This document shows positions 1 through 8,696 of a stretch of DNA of 13,939 nt, piece after piece (positions within the stretch are counted from its first letter, which is position 1; every line of letters begins with the position of its first letter). Location: NCBI GenBank assembly GCA_024405075.1, contig JAKSPG010000015.1, positions 1 through 13,939 of the forward strand. The letters are read 5' to 3'. Source of the DNA: Elusimicrobiaceae bacterium (GTDB taxonomy: Bacteria > Elusimicrobiota > Elusimicrobia > Elusimicrobiales > Elusimicrobiaceae). Both the position numbers and the translations under genes were made by a program. Below the pieces are notes generated by a model. That model was not told the DNA's origin, did not search any database, and was given only the letters and a program-made list of their open reading frames with translations.

Positions 1-3000
1 ACGCCGGCCGAGGCCACCGTGCGCGACAGCACCTACGCTGCCCCGCTTAAAGCCATGATGCGCTTGTACGTCAAGCAGAAAAACGGCAAAATGAAAGAAG
101 CCTCCGACCAGGACGTTACCCTGTGCGATTTGCCTTTGATGACCGATGCCGGCTGTTTCGTATTTAACGGCGCGGAACGCGTGGTTGTCAGCCAGATGCA
201 CCGTTCCCCGGGTATCATTTTTGAAGAAGACGAAGAAAAGAAACAGTCTACCTTCGGTAAACGCCTGTATGTGGCGCGCATTATTCCGTACCGCGGGGCG
301 TGGATTGAATTTTCGTTTGACCTCATGAACGCCTTGTGGGTTCGCATTGACCGCAAGAAAAAAGTGCTCGCGTCCACCTTCCTGCGCGCGTGCGGTTTGG
401 AAACCAACGCACAAATCATCCAAACCTTCTATAAATGCGAAGACATTGAAGTTAAACCCACTCATATTGATTCTGTTATCGGCCGTTATGCTGCCGACGA
501 TATTTACGATCCGGCCACGGGCGAAGTGCTTTGGAACCTGGATGAAAAAGCCGCCTTGCCGATTGACGATAAATTATTCAAAACACTCATTGAGAAAAAA
601 GTCAAAACCATCAAAGTAATTTGCGGCAAACCGCGTCAAGACGACCCCGGTATTTTGGCCACCTTGGAACACCGCAAGGATTCTATCCGCACTGCGGCCG
701 AAGCGCAAGCCGAAATTTACAAGAAGATGAGAGGGCAAGATTTCGTTGTAAAAGAACAAGCCGAATCTTTCCTGGATAATTTAGTATTTGGTAATATCCG
801 CCGCTACGATTTAAGCTTTGTCGGCCGCTATAAAATCAACAAGAAGTTTGCTAACATGTTTGATTTAATTAGCAAATACAAATTCAAAAAATTCCAAAAA
901 CCGTCCGATAACCGCCGCACGCTCGCGCCGGAAGATGTCATCGTGACCGTTAAGTACTTGCTCGCGCTCAACGCCGGGGAAGATGCCCAAAAGGAATACG
1001 GAGATGATTTCTCTTTCAAAGTGGATGATATTGACCACTTGGGTAACCGCCGCGTACGCGGAATCGGGGAACTGTTAGAGAACCAAATCCGCATCGGTTT
1101 AAGCCAAATGGCCAAAACCGCGCGTGACCGCATGAACCGCGAACTCACTTCTTTCACGCCGCGCGCGTTAGTCAACGCGCAACCGGTGCAAGCGATTGTA
1201 CGCAAATTTTTTGGTACGTCGCAACTTTCGCAGTTTATGGACCAAATCAACCCGCTGGGTGAACTGACGCACAAACGTCGTTTGTCCGCGTTAGGGCCGG
1301 GTGGCTTAAACCGCAAACGCGCCGGCTTTGAAGTGCGCGACGTACACTACACGCACTACGGCCGCGTCTGCCCGATTGAAACCCCGGAAGGACCGAACAT
1401 CGGGTTAATTACCTCTTTGGCTTGCTATTCCAAAGTAAACAAATACGGGCTTATTGAAACGCCTTACCGCAAAGTTGTCAACGGCAAAGTAACAGACAAA
1501 ATTGAAAACTTAACAGCCGATGCGGAAGACGATAAATTTGTGGCCCAGGCCAATACGCCGCTCAAAAAAGACGGCTCTATTGATACGGACCTCGTTTCCT
1601 GCCGCGTGCGCTCGGACTATCCGATGATTGCTCCGAAGAACGTCAATTACATGGACGTTTCGCCGCTGCAAGTAATCAGTGTTTCCGCTGCACTCATTCC
1701 GTTCCTGGAGCACGATGACGCCAACCGCGCACTCATGGGTTGTAACATGCAACGCCAGGGCGTACCGCTTTTGATGCCGGAAGCTCCGTACGTAGGCACG
1801 GGTATTGAGCACGAAGTGGCGCGCGACTCGGGTACCTCCATGGTAGCCAAGCGCGACGGCCGCGTCCAGTTTGCCGACGCTAACCAAATCATTATTGAAG
1901 CGAAAGACGGCACAACGGACGTATACAACTTACTCAAATTCAAACGCTCCAACTCCGACACCTGCATCAACCAACACCCGATTGTCAAAACCGGGGATAA
2001 CGTTAAAGCCCGCCAAGTCATTGCCGACGGTCCGTCCATGGACAACGGCTACCTGGCCTTGGGCCGCAACATGCTGGTTGGTTTTATGTGCTGGGAAGGG
2101 TATAACTATGAAGACGCTATCTTGGTCTCCAGCCGCCTGGTAAAAGACGACGTATTTACCTCCGTTCACTTGCATGAATTTACGGTAGATGCCCGCAATA
2201 CCAAACTGGGCGCGGAAGAAATCACCCGCGATATTCCCAACATCGGCGCGGATGCCTTGTCGCACTTGGATAACGACGGCATCGTGTTGCCGGCTACGGT
2301 CGTGGAGCCCGGCGATATCTTGGTGGGTAAAGTAACCCCCAAAGGCGAGCAACAGCTTACGCCGGAGGAAAGACTTTTAAAGGTAATCTTCGGTAAGAAA
2401 GCCGATGACGTGGTGGACGCTTCGTTGCGTGTTCCGCCCGGCACCAGCGGCAAAGTGGTGGGTACGCGCGTATTTGTACGCAAAGAAAAACTCACCAAAG
2501 CCGAAGAAAAAGCACGCTTAACGGCGCTTGAAAACGAAAAAGATTCCACGTTGGAACTTTTGAAAGAACAACGCAAACGTGCTTTAGATAACGCTAAAGA
2601 AACGATTAAGAAAGACGCAGAACTCAAAAAGGAAACCGCCTGTATTACCGCGCTGTATAAGTTAATGGAAAAGAAAGCGTTGGAACACTACGAACGGGAA
2701 ATTGAGTTCTCTAAACAAGGCGACGAGTTGCCCGTTACGGTCAACAAATCTATTAAAGTGTATATTGCTTCCAAACGCAAACTGCACGTAGGGGACAAAA
2801 TGTCCGGCCGCCACGGAAACAAAGGGGTGGTCGCGCGCATCTTGCCGCAGGAAGATATGCCTTTCTTGCCGGACGGCACCCCGCTTGATATTGTACTGTC
2901 GCCGCTCGGTATTCCTTCCCGTATGAACGTGGGTCAGCTTTTAGAAACCATGCTCGGTTGGGCGGCGCATTATCTGCACTACAATGCCGCTACGCCTGTA

Positions 3001-3597
3001 TTTGACGGGCCGAGCGAAGCCGACGTAGTCAACGAAGTACGCAAAGCCAAAGAGAAAATCTTGGATGACAAGGGACTCAAAGGCAAAGCGCGCGAAGAAT
3101 ATGCGGCCAAATACTTGCCCGATGATTACTGCCGTATCACGCTTTATGACGGCCGCACGGGCGAACCCTTTGAAGAAAAGGTAACGATTGGTTACATGTA
3201 CATGATGAAACTGATCCACTTGGTGGAAGACAAAGTGCACTCCCGCTCCACCGGGCCGTACAGCATGATTACCCGCCAGCCGCTGGGTGGTAAAGCCCAG
3301 TTTGGTGGTCAGCGTTTCGGGGAAATGGAAGTGTGGGCCATGGAAGGGTACGGTGCTACGTACACCTTGCAGGAATTCTTAACGGTTAAATCCGACGACT
3401 TCGCCGGAAGAACCAAAATGTACGAATCTATCGTCAAAGGCGATGCTCCCGCTCAACCGGGCGTGCCGGAATCTTTCAAAGTATTAGTGAAAGAGCTCCA
3501 AGCGTTGGGTTTAAGTGTGGACTTGCTTAGACACGTAGGGGACGATGAGAAAGCATCCTCCTCCGATGAGAAGAAAGAGGAGACCAAGGCCGAATAG
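1..3597 (+). CDS. rpoB: RNA polymerase subunit beta (RpoB), 5' partial
   Basis: Beta subunit of DNA-directed RNA polymerase, which with beta' forms the catalytic core. The reading frame is open from base 1, and the first visible residues (TPAEATVRDSTYAAPLKAMM) align with the part of RpoB about 90 residues from the usual N-terminus. The gene therefore begins upstream, and the GTG at 19 is an internal valine codon. Recognisable blocks are LMTDAGCFVFNGAERVVVSQ near the visible N-terminus, the rifampicin-pocket segment at 1213-1300, ALGPGGL, CPIETPEGPNIGLI, the GDKMSGRHGNKG active-site loop at 2791-2826, and GQRFGEMEVWAMEGYGATY near the C-terminus. A charged helical insert (about 2480-2720) precedes the GDKM loop. 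The C-terminal tail is rich in E, K, D and S. The gene ends in tandem stops TAG TAA, 20 nt before rpoC. Identification is certain; only the 5' end is missing. Confidence 0.98.
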   Translation, partial: TPAEATVRDSTYAAPLKAMMRLYVKQKNGKMKEASDQDVTLCDLPLMTDAGCFVFNGAERVVVSQMHRSPGIIFEEDEEKKQSTFGKRLYVARIIPYRGAWIEFSFDLMNALWVRIDRKKKVLASTFLRACGLETNAQIIQTFYKCEDIEVKPTHIDSVIGRYAADDIYDPATGEVLWNLDEKAALPIDDKLFKTLIEKKVKTIKVICGKPRQDDPGILATLEHRKDSIRTAAEAQAEIYKKMRGQDFVVKEQAESFLDNLVFGNIRRYDLSFVGRYKINKKFANMFDLISKYKFKKFQKPSDNRRTLAPEDVIVTVKYLLALNAGEDAQKEYGDDFSFKVDDIDHLGNRRVRGIGELLENQIRIGLSQMAKTARDRMNRELTSFTPRALVNAQPVQAIVRKFFGTSQLSQFMDQINPLGELTHKRRLSALGPGGLNRKRAGFEVRDVHYTHYGRVCPIETPEGPNIGLITSLACYSKVNKYGLIETPYRKVVNGKVTDKIENLTADAEDDKFVAQANTPLKKDGSIDTDLVSCRVRSDYPMIAPKNVNYMDVSPLQVISVSAALIPFLEHDDANRALMGCNMQRQGVPLLMPEAPYVGTGIEHEVARDSGTSMVAKRDGRVQFADANQIIIEAKDGTTDVYNLLKFKRSNSDTCINQHPIVKTGDNVKARQVIADGPSMDNGYLALGRNMLVGFMCWEGYNYEDAILVSSRLVKDDVFTSVHLHEFTVDARNTKLGAEEITRDIPNIGADALSHLDNDGIVLPATVVEPGDILVGKVTPKGEQQLTPEERLLKVIFGKKADDVVDASLRVPPGTSGKVVGTRVFVRKEKLTKAEEKARLTALENEKDSTLELLKEQRKRALDNAKETIKKDAELKKETACITALYKLMEKKALEHYEREIEFSKQGDELPVTVNKSIKVYIASKRKLHVGDKMSGRHGNKGVVARILPQEDMPFLPDGTPLDIVLSPLGIPSRMNVGQLLETMLGWAAHYLHYNAATPVFDGPSEADVVNEVRKAKEKILDDKGLKGKAREEYAAKYLPDDYCRITLYDGRTGEPFEEKVTIGYMYMMKLIHLVEDKVHSRSTGPYSMITRQPLGGKAQFGGQRFGEMEVWAMEGYGATYTLQEFLTVKSDDFAGRTKMYESIVKGDAPAQPGVPESFKVLVKELQALGLSVDLLRHVGDDEKASSSDEKKEETKAE

Positions 3598-3617
3598 TAA
3601 GCCGGGGATTTGAAACC

Positions 3618-6600
3618 ATGCAAACGAAAAAAGTGAAACAACTAAGCGAATTAAACTTCTTTGACTTTGATGCTATCAAGTTAGGGATTGCCAGCCCGGA
3701 GCAAATTATGGGTTGGTCTTTCGGGGAAGTTAAAAAACCGGAAACTATTAACTATCGCACGCTCAAACCGGAGCGAGATGGTCTATTTTGCGAACGCATT
3801 TTCGGCCCTACCAAAGATTATGAATGTTCCTGCGGTAAATATCGCTGGGTGAAATTCAAAGGCATTAAGTGCGACCGCTGCGGTGTGGAAATTACCGAAG
3901 CCAAAGTCCGCCGCGAACGTATGGGCCACATTGAACTGGCCGTGCCGGTGGCACACGTATGGTTCTTGCGCAAGAATCCGTCGCGCATTGGTATTTTGTT
4001 GGATATGCGCACGAGCGACTTGGAACGCGTGGTCTACTATGCTTCGTACGTAGTCATTGAAGACTGCGTGGATAGCGTAACCGGCCGCGTGGACTTCAAA
4101 AAAGGGACCCTCTTATCTGACGTACAAGTGCGCGAAGCCCGCAAGAAGCACGGCTCGCGCTTGAAAGTCGGCATTGGGGCTCCGGCTATCCGCACGCTGC
4201 TGGAAGGCATTGATTTTGATAAAGAGATCCCCGCTTTGCACGAACAACTCAAAAATACGCAAAGCGAAATTGAACGCACTAAACTCATCCGCCGCGTCAA
4301 AACGATGGAAGAGTTTAAGGAAAGCGGAAACCGGCCGGAGTGGATGATTTTAAGCGTCCTGCCCGTTATCCCGCCGGATTTGCGTCCGTTAGTGGCGTTA
4401 GACGGAGGACGATTTGCCGCGTCGGATTTGAACGATCTGTATCGCCGCATCATCAACCGCAACAACCGCCTCAAACACATTGAATCGCTCCGCGCGCCGG
4501 AAGTGATGATTTACAATGAAAAACGCCTCTTGCAAGAAGCCGTAGATGCCCTCATTGAAAACGGTGCCCGCGGTAAGTTCTTTATTGGGGCTGGTGGCAG
4601 ACCGCTCAAATCGTTGTCCGATAACATCAAAGGTAAACACGGTCGTTTCCGCCAAAACTTGCTCGGTAAACGTGTGGACTATTCCGGTCGTTCCGTTATT
4701 GTGGTTGGTCCGAACTTGAAACTCCATCAATGCGGTTTACCTAAACTGATGGCGTTGGAACTTTTCAAACCGTTTATCATCGGGGAACTGATGAAAAAAG
4801 AAGGCGTGACACTCAAATCTGCCAAAAAGATGTTAGAGCGCGTCCGCCCGGAAATTTGGGATATTTTGGAACAAGTAACCAAATCTCACCCGGTCATGCT
4901 TAACCGCGCACCGACCTTGCACCGCTTGGGTATTCAAGCGTTTGAACCGGTGCTTATTGAAGGTAAAGCCATTCAGTTGCATCCGCTTACCTGTGCCGCT
5001 TTCAACGCTGACTTCGACGGAGACCAGATGGCCGTACACGTGCCTCTTTCGTTGGAAGCGCAGATGGAAGCCCGCACATTGATGTTGGCGTCCAATAACA
5101 TTTTGTCGCCTGCGTCCGGTAAACCGATTGCCGCCCCGTCTCACGATATGGTATTGGGTATTAACTTCCTGACCAAAATCAAAGACGGCGATATTGGCGA
5201 AGGGTCTATCTTCGGCAGCAAAGAAGATGTCCTCGTGGCGTTGGAATACGGCAAACTTTCTTACCATGCCAAAATTAAAGTACGTGGTATTAACGCTATT
5301 CCGGAACCGGGTTTAAGCGGTAAGGAAGAAAAAGATGCTTCCAAGTGGAAAGATTATACTTCCGTGGGGCGCATCATCTTCAACCAAATTTTGCCTAAAG
5401 GTTGGGAATACATCAACAAAACAATCGGCAAGAAAGAATTAGGTGCTTTGGTAGACGAATGCTACAAGAGCAAAAAGTATGGCCGCTACGAAGCCGTGCA
5501 ATTCTTGGATAAAATTATGAAGATGGGGTATCACTACGCTACCTTGTCCGGCTTGTCCATTTCCATTGCCGACATGACGATTCCCTCCGTCAAACAAAAA
5601 TATATTGACGACGCCAAAAAACAAGTCAAGCAAATCCAAGCGCAAGCCGAAGCCGGTATCATTACCGAAGGCGAACGTTACAATAAAGTGATTGATATTT
5701 GGACGCGCGTGACGGATGACGTCGCCAGCGAGCTCTTCAAAGAAATGAAAAAATTTGAAGAAGCTAAATTTGATCCTACCAACAAAGAACACAGCGGTCA
5801 GCGCTTTAACTCCGTCTACTTAATGGCGGATTCTGGTGCCCGCGGTTCGCGCCAACAGGTGCGCCAGTTGGCCGGTATGCGCGGTCTAATGGCTAAACCG
5901 CAGAAGAAACTGACCGGTGGTCAGGGCGAAATTATTGAAAACCCGATTACCGCCAACTTCCGCGAAGGGCTGTCCGTGCTTGAATACTTTATTTCCACGC
6001 ACGGCGGACGTAAAGGTCTTTCCGATACGGCGTTAAAAACGGCTGATGCCGGTTACTTAACCCGCCGCTTGGTGGACGTAGCGCATAACGTAGTTATCAC
6101 GCAAGAAGACTGCGGTACGCACAACGGCATTATTGTTAAGTCTTTAATGAGCGGCGAAGAAATGGTGGAACCGTTAGACGAACGCATTTTAGGGCGCACC
6201 GCGCTGGAAGATGTGGTTGTTAAAGTTAAAAAAGCTGACGGCACCGAAGAAGATAAAACGATCATTAAAGAAGGCGATTTGATTACGCTGGAACAGAGCA
6301 AACAGGTTAAAAAATACGGTGTGGAATCGGTACGTATTCGCTCCGTGCTTACCTGCGAAGCGCCGTTTGGTGTGTGTGCTAAATGCTACGGTTTGTCGTT
6401 AGCGACTTCGGCCAAGAGCAATCCCGGCGACTCAGTCGGTATTATTGCGGCCCAGTCCATCGGTGAACCGGGTACGCAGTTAACGTTGCGTACGTTCCAC
6501 ATCGGTGGTACGGCTTCGCGCGTGCTGTCCCGCAGCCAGGCGGTGGCCGATTTTGACGGTAAAGTCACTTTCAAAGATGTCAAAGTCATTACCAACCGCT

Positions 6601-7799
6601 ATGATAACAAAATTTGTATCTCCCGTAACGGCTCTATCTTTGTAACCGCCGGAAATGGTACAATAAAAGAATACAAGATTCAGTACGGTGCCTCCATCTA
6701 CACAAAAGATAAAGAAACCGTCAAAAAGGGCTCGCTCTTAGCAGAGTGGGACCCGCACTCTATCCCGGTGCTGGCCGAAGTGCCCGGCACGGTACGTTTG
6801 ACGGACGTGGTGGAAGGTATTACCTTGCAGGAAGAACGCAACAAGGTGACCGGCGTAATTGAACGCAAAATTACGGCCAGCCGCATGGGTAAGAAAAACC
6901 CGCGCATCAGCATTGAAGGCAAAGGAAAGAAAATTAACTTCCCGCTGCCGATTGATACGATTCTGATGGTAGAAAACGGTGAAGACGTGGAACCCGGCGA
7001 CGTGCTTGCCAAAATCGGGCGCGAAGCGGGCGGTACCAAAGATATCACCGGCGGTCTGCCCCGTATTGCGGAATTGTTTGAAGCGCGCCGCCCCAAAAAT
7101 CCGGCCATTATTTCGGAATTTGAAGGGATTGTCAGCTTGGAAACTTCGCCGCGCGGCTTAATTGAAGTAGTGGTGCGCAACGAAGAAACGAACCAGGTCA
7201 AACAATACAGCATTCCGCAAGGAAAACACTTAGTAGTATACGAAGGCGATCACGTGGGTGTGGGCGAAGCCCTAACCGACGGCGCCATTGACCCCCACGA
7301 CGTGCTGCGCGTGAAGGGTGAAAAGGAAGCACAAGAGTTCCTGTTAAACGCCATCCAAGAAGTGTACCGCTTGCAGGGCGTAACAATCAACGACAGACAT
7401 ATTGAGGTTATTGTCCGTCAGATGTTGGGGAACGTAAAAATTCTGGATGCGGGGGATACCCACTTCCTGAAAGGAGAAGTGTTAAGCCGGGCCAGCTGGC
7501 TGCGTGAAAACGCAAAAATGAAAGCGGCCGGCAAACGCTTGGCAGAAGCCGAGACGATCCTTTTAGGTATCAGTAAGGCGTCTTTAGCGTCCGAATCATT
7601 TATCTCCGCGGCTTCGTTCCAGGAAACCACCAAGGTTTTAACGGATGCCGCGATTACCGGACAAGTTGATGAACTGGCCGGTCTAAAAGAAAACGTCATC
7701 GTAGGCCATTTGATTCCGGCGGGAACTGGTATTTCTGCCCGGCAAATTGCCCATGATTTTGAAGAAAAACGCAAAGAAAAACAAACAGGAGAGAAGTAA
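3618..7799 (+). CDS. rpoC: RNA polymerase subunit beta' (RpoC)
   Basis: Beta' subunit of RNA polymerase, complete at 1393 aa (E. coli has 1407). It holds the catalytic magnesium in NADFDGDQMAVH, with the three aspartates at residues 465, 467 and 469. The N-terminal zinc site is C70, C72, C85 and C88. The second zinc site is C832, C913, C920 and C923. The trigger-loop motif LRTFHIGG has R958 and H961, matching the E. coli catalytic trigger-loop residues. About 165 residues are inserted between this motif and the conserved GGTKDITGGLPR block (D1142), corresponding to the SI3 insert of Gram-negative polymerases. The ATG at 3618 follows GGGGA (3604-3608) at 9 nt. The TAA stop shares its last A with the rpsL ATG, so the two are probably translationally coupled. 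Confidence 0.98.
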   Translation: MQTKKVKQLSELNFFDFDAIKLGIASPEQIMGWSFGEVKKPETINYRTLKPERDGLFCERIFGPTKDYECSCGKYRWVKFKGIKCDRCGVEITEAKVRRERMGHIELAVPVAHVWFLRKNPSRIGILLDMRTSDLERVVYYASYVVIEDCVDSVTGRVDFKKGTLLSDVQVREARKKHGSRLKVGIGAPAIRTLLEGIDFDKEIPALHEQLKNTQSEIERTKLIRRVKTMEEFKESGNRPEWMILSVLPVIPPDLRPLVALDGGRFAASDLNDLYRRIINRNNRLKHIESLRAPEVMIYNEKRLLQEAVDALIENGARGKFFIGAGGRPLKSLSDNIKGKHGRFRQNLLGKRVDYSGRSVIVVGPNLKLHQCGLPKLMALELFKPFIIGELMKKEGVTLKSAKKMLERVRPEIWDILEQVTKSHPVMLNRAPTLHRLGIQAFEPVLIEGKAIQLHPLTCAAFNADFDGDQMAVHVPLSLEAQMEARTLMLASNNILSPASGKPIAAPSHDMVLGINFLTKIKDGDIGEGSIFGSKEDVLVALEYGKLSYHAKIKVRGINAIPEPGLSGKEEKDASKWKDYTSVGRIIFNQILPKGWEYINKTIGKKELGALVDECYKSKKYGRYEAVQFLDKIMKMGYHYATLSGLSISIADMTIPSVKQKYIDDAKKQVKQIQAQAEAGIITEGERYNKVIDIWTRVTDDVASELFKEMKKFEEAKFDPTNKEHSGQRFNSVYLMADSGARGSRQQVRQLAGMRGLMAKPQKKLTGGQGEIIENPITANFREGLSVLEYFISTHGGRKGLSDTALKTADAGYLTRRLVDVAHNVVITQEDCGTHNGIIVKSLMSGEEMVEPLDERILGRTALEDVVVKVKKADGTEEDKTIIKEGDLITLEQSKQVKKYGVESVRIRSVLTCEAPFGVCAKCYGLSLATSAKSNPGDSVGIIAAQSIGEPGTQLTLRTFHIGGTASRVLSRSQAVADFDGKVTFKDVKVITNRYDNKICISRNGSIFVTAGNGTIKEYKIQYGASIYTKDKETVKKGSLLAEWDPHSIPVLAEVPGTVRLTDVVEGITLQEERNKVTGVIERKITASRMGKKNPRISIEGKGKKINFPLPIDTILMVENGEDVEPGDVLAKIGREAGGTKDITGGLPRIAELFEARRPKNPAIISEFEGIVSLETSPRGLIEVVVRNEETNQVKQYSIPQGKHLVVYEGDHVGVGEALTDGAIDPHDVLRVKGEKEAQEFLLNAIQEVYRLQGVTINDRHIEVIVRQMLGNVKILDAGDTHFLKGEVLSRASWLRENAKMKAAGKRLAEAETILLGISKASLASESFISAASFQETTKVLTDAAITGQVDELAGLKENVIVGHLIPAGTGISARQIAHDFEEKRKEKQTGEK

Positions 7800-8179
7800 T
7801 GCCAACAGTAAACCAATTAGTAAAATACGGACGGGCGAAAGAGTCCAACCGGACGAAATCCCCGGCGTTGCAATCCTGCCCTCAACGGCGCGGTGTTTGC
7901 ACCCGTGTTTATACCACAACCCCTAAAAAACCGAACTCGGCGTTGAGAAAGGTTGCCCGTGTAAAATTGACTTCCAAAATGGAAGTAACCGCTTACATCC
8001 CGGGTGTGGGGCACAACTTGCAAGAACACTCCATCGTGCTCGTGCGCGGTGGCCGTGTGAAAGACTTGCCGGGTGTGCGTTATCACATCATCCGCGGTGC
8101 GCTTGATGCATCGGGCGTAGAAAACAGAAAACAAGGCCGCTCCCTTTACGGTGTAAAGAGACCCAAGGCCGGTAAATAA
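7799..8179 (+). CDS. rpsL: 30S ribosomal protein S12
   Basis: Ribosomal protein S12 (126 aa), part of the decoding centre of the small subunit. The sequence is canonical: MPTVNQLV at the N-terminus, CPQRRGVCTRVYTTTPKKPN in the middle, and GHNLQEHS followed by RGGRVKDLPGVRYH. K43 and K88, where substitutions give streptomycin resistance in other bacteria, are both wild type. D89, the residue methylthiolated by RimO in E. coli, is present. The start codon overlaps the rpoC stop by one base (TAATG), and AGGAG at 7787-7791 lies 7 nt upstream inside the rpoC coding sequence. It probably belongs to the rpoBC transcript, since no intergenic space is available for a promoter. Confidence 0.98.
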   Translation: MPTVNQLVKYGRAKESNRTKSPALQSCPQRRGVCTRVYTTTPKKPNSALRKVARVKLTSKMEVTAYIPGVGHNLQEHSIVLVRGGRVKDLPGVRYHIIRGALDASGVENRKQGRSLYGVKRPKAGK

Positions 8180-8202
8180 TTTTTTAGGAGTGAATATTAA
8201 GT

Positions 8203-8682
8203 ATGCCGAGAAAAGGTTTAAGACCCAGAGACAGAAGACCGCAGCCCGCGCCGGATTATAAATATAATTCCGTGCTCGTAGCCCGGTTTATTAACAAACT
8301 AAATTTTGAAGGAAAAACTTCCACTGCCGAGCGCATCTTAGATGATGCCATGGCGATTATTGCGGAAAAAACGAAAGAAAATGCTTTGGACGTATTTACC
8401 AAATGCATTGAAAACGTCCGCCCGCTTGTGGAAGTGAAAGCCCGCCGCGTCGGCGGTGCGAACTATCAAGTTCCCACGGAAGTAAAACCGTTGCGCAGCA
8501 CTTCGCTGGCCATGCGCTGGCTGATTGGCGCTGCCCAAAGCCGCAAAGGCCGCCCGATGGCTGAAAAATTAGCCGAAGAAATTATCTTGGGCGCCAAGAA
8601 AGAAGGCACCGCGTTTAAAAAACGCGAAGACGTGCACAAAATGGCGGAAGCCAACCGCGCTTTTGCCCATTTTAAATGGTAA
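8203..8682 (+). CDS. rpsG: 30S ribosomal protein S7
   Basis: Ribosomal protein S7 (159 aa, against about 156 in most bacteria), a primary 16S rRNA-binding protein that nucleates assembly of the 30S head. Family features are the basic N-terminus MPRKGLRPRDRRP, the VARFINKLNFEGK helix, NVRPLVEVKARRVGGANYQV, and the C-terminal HKMAEANRAFAHFKW. It starts 23 nt after rpsL. AGGAG at 8186-8190 sits 12 nt before the ATG, slightly far for an ideal Shine-Dalgarno. It lies between rpsL and fusA, the classical str-operon order. In E. coli S7 is the translational repressor of that operon; whether it acts so here cannot be read from the short gap. Confidence 0.98.
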   Translation: MPRKGLRPRDRRPQPAPDYKYNSVLVARFINKLNFEGKTSTAERILDDAMAIIAEKTKENALDVFTKCIENVRPLVEVKARRVGGANYQVPTEVKPLRSTSLAMRWLIGAAQSRKGRPMAEKLAEEIILGAKKEGTAFKKREDVHKMAEANRAFAHFKW

Positions 8683-8696
8683 GCGGGAATTAAGAT

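Noticed and set aside
19..21. GTG as the start of rpoB
   Set aside because: The frame is open upstream to base 1 and the residues before it align with internal RpoB sequence; about 90 N-terminal residues are missing.
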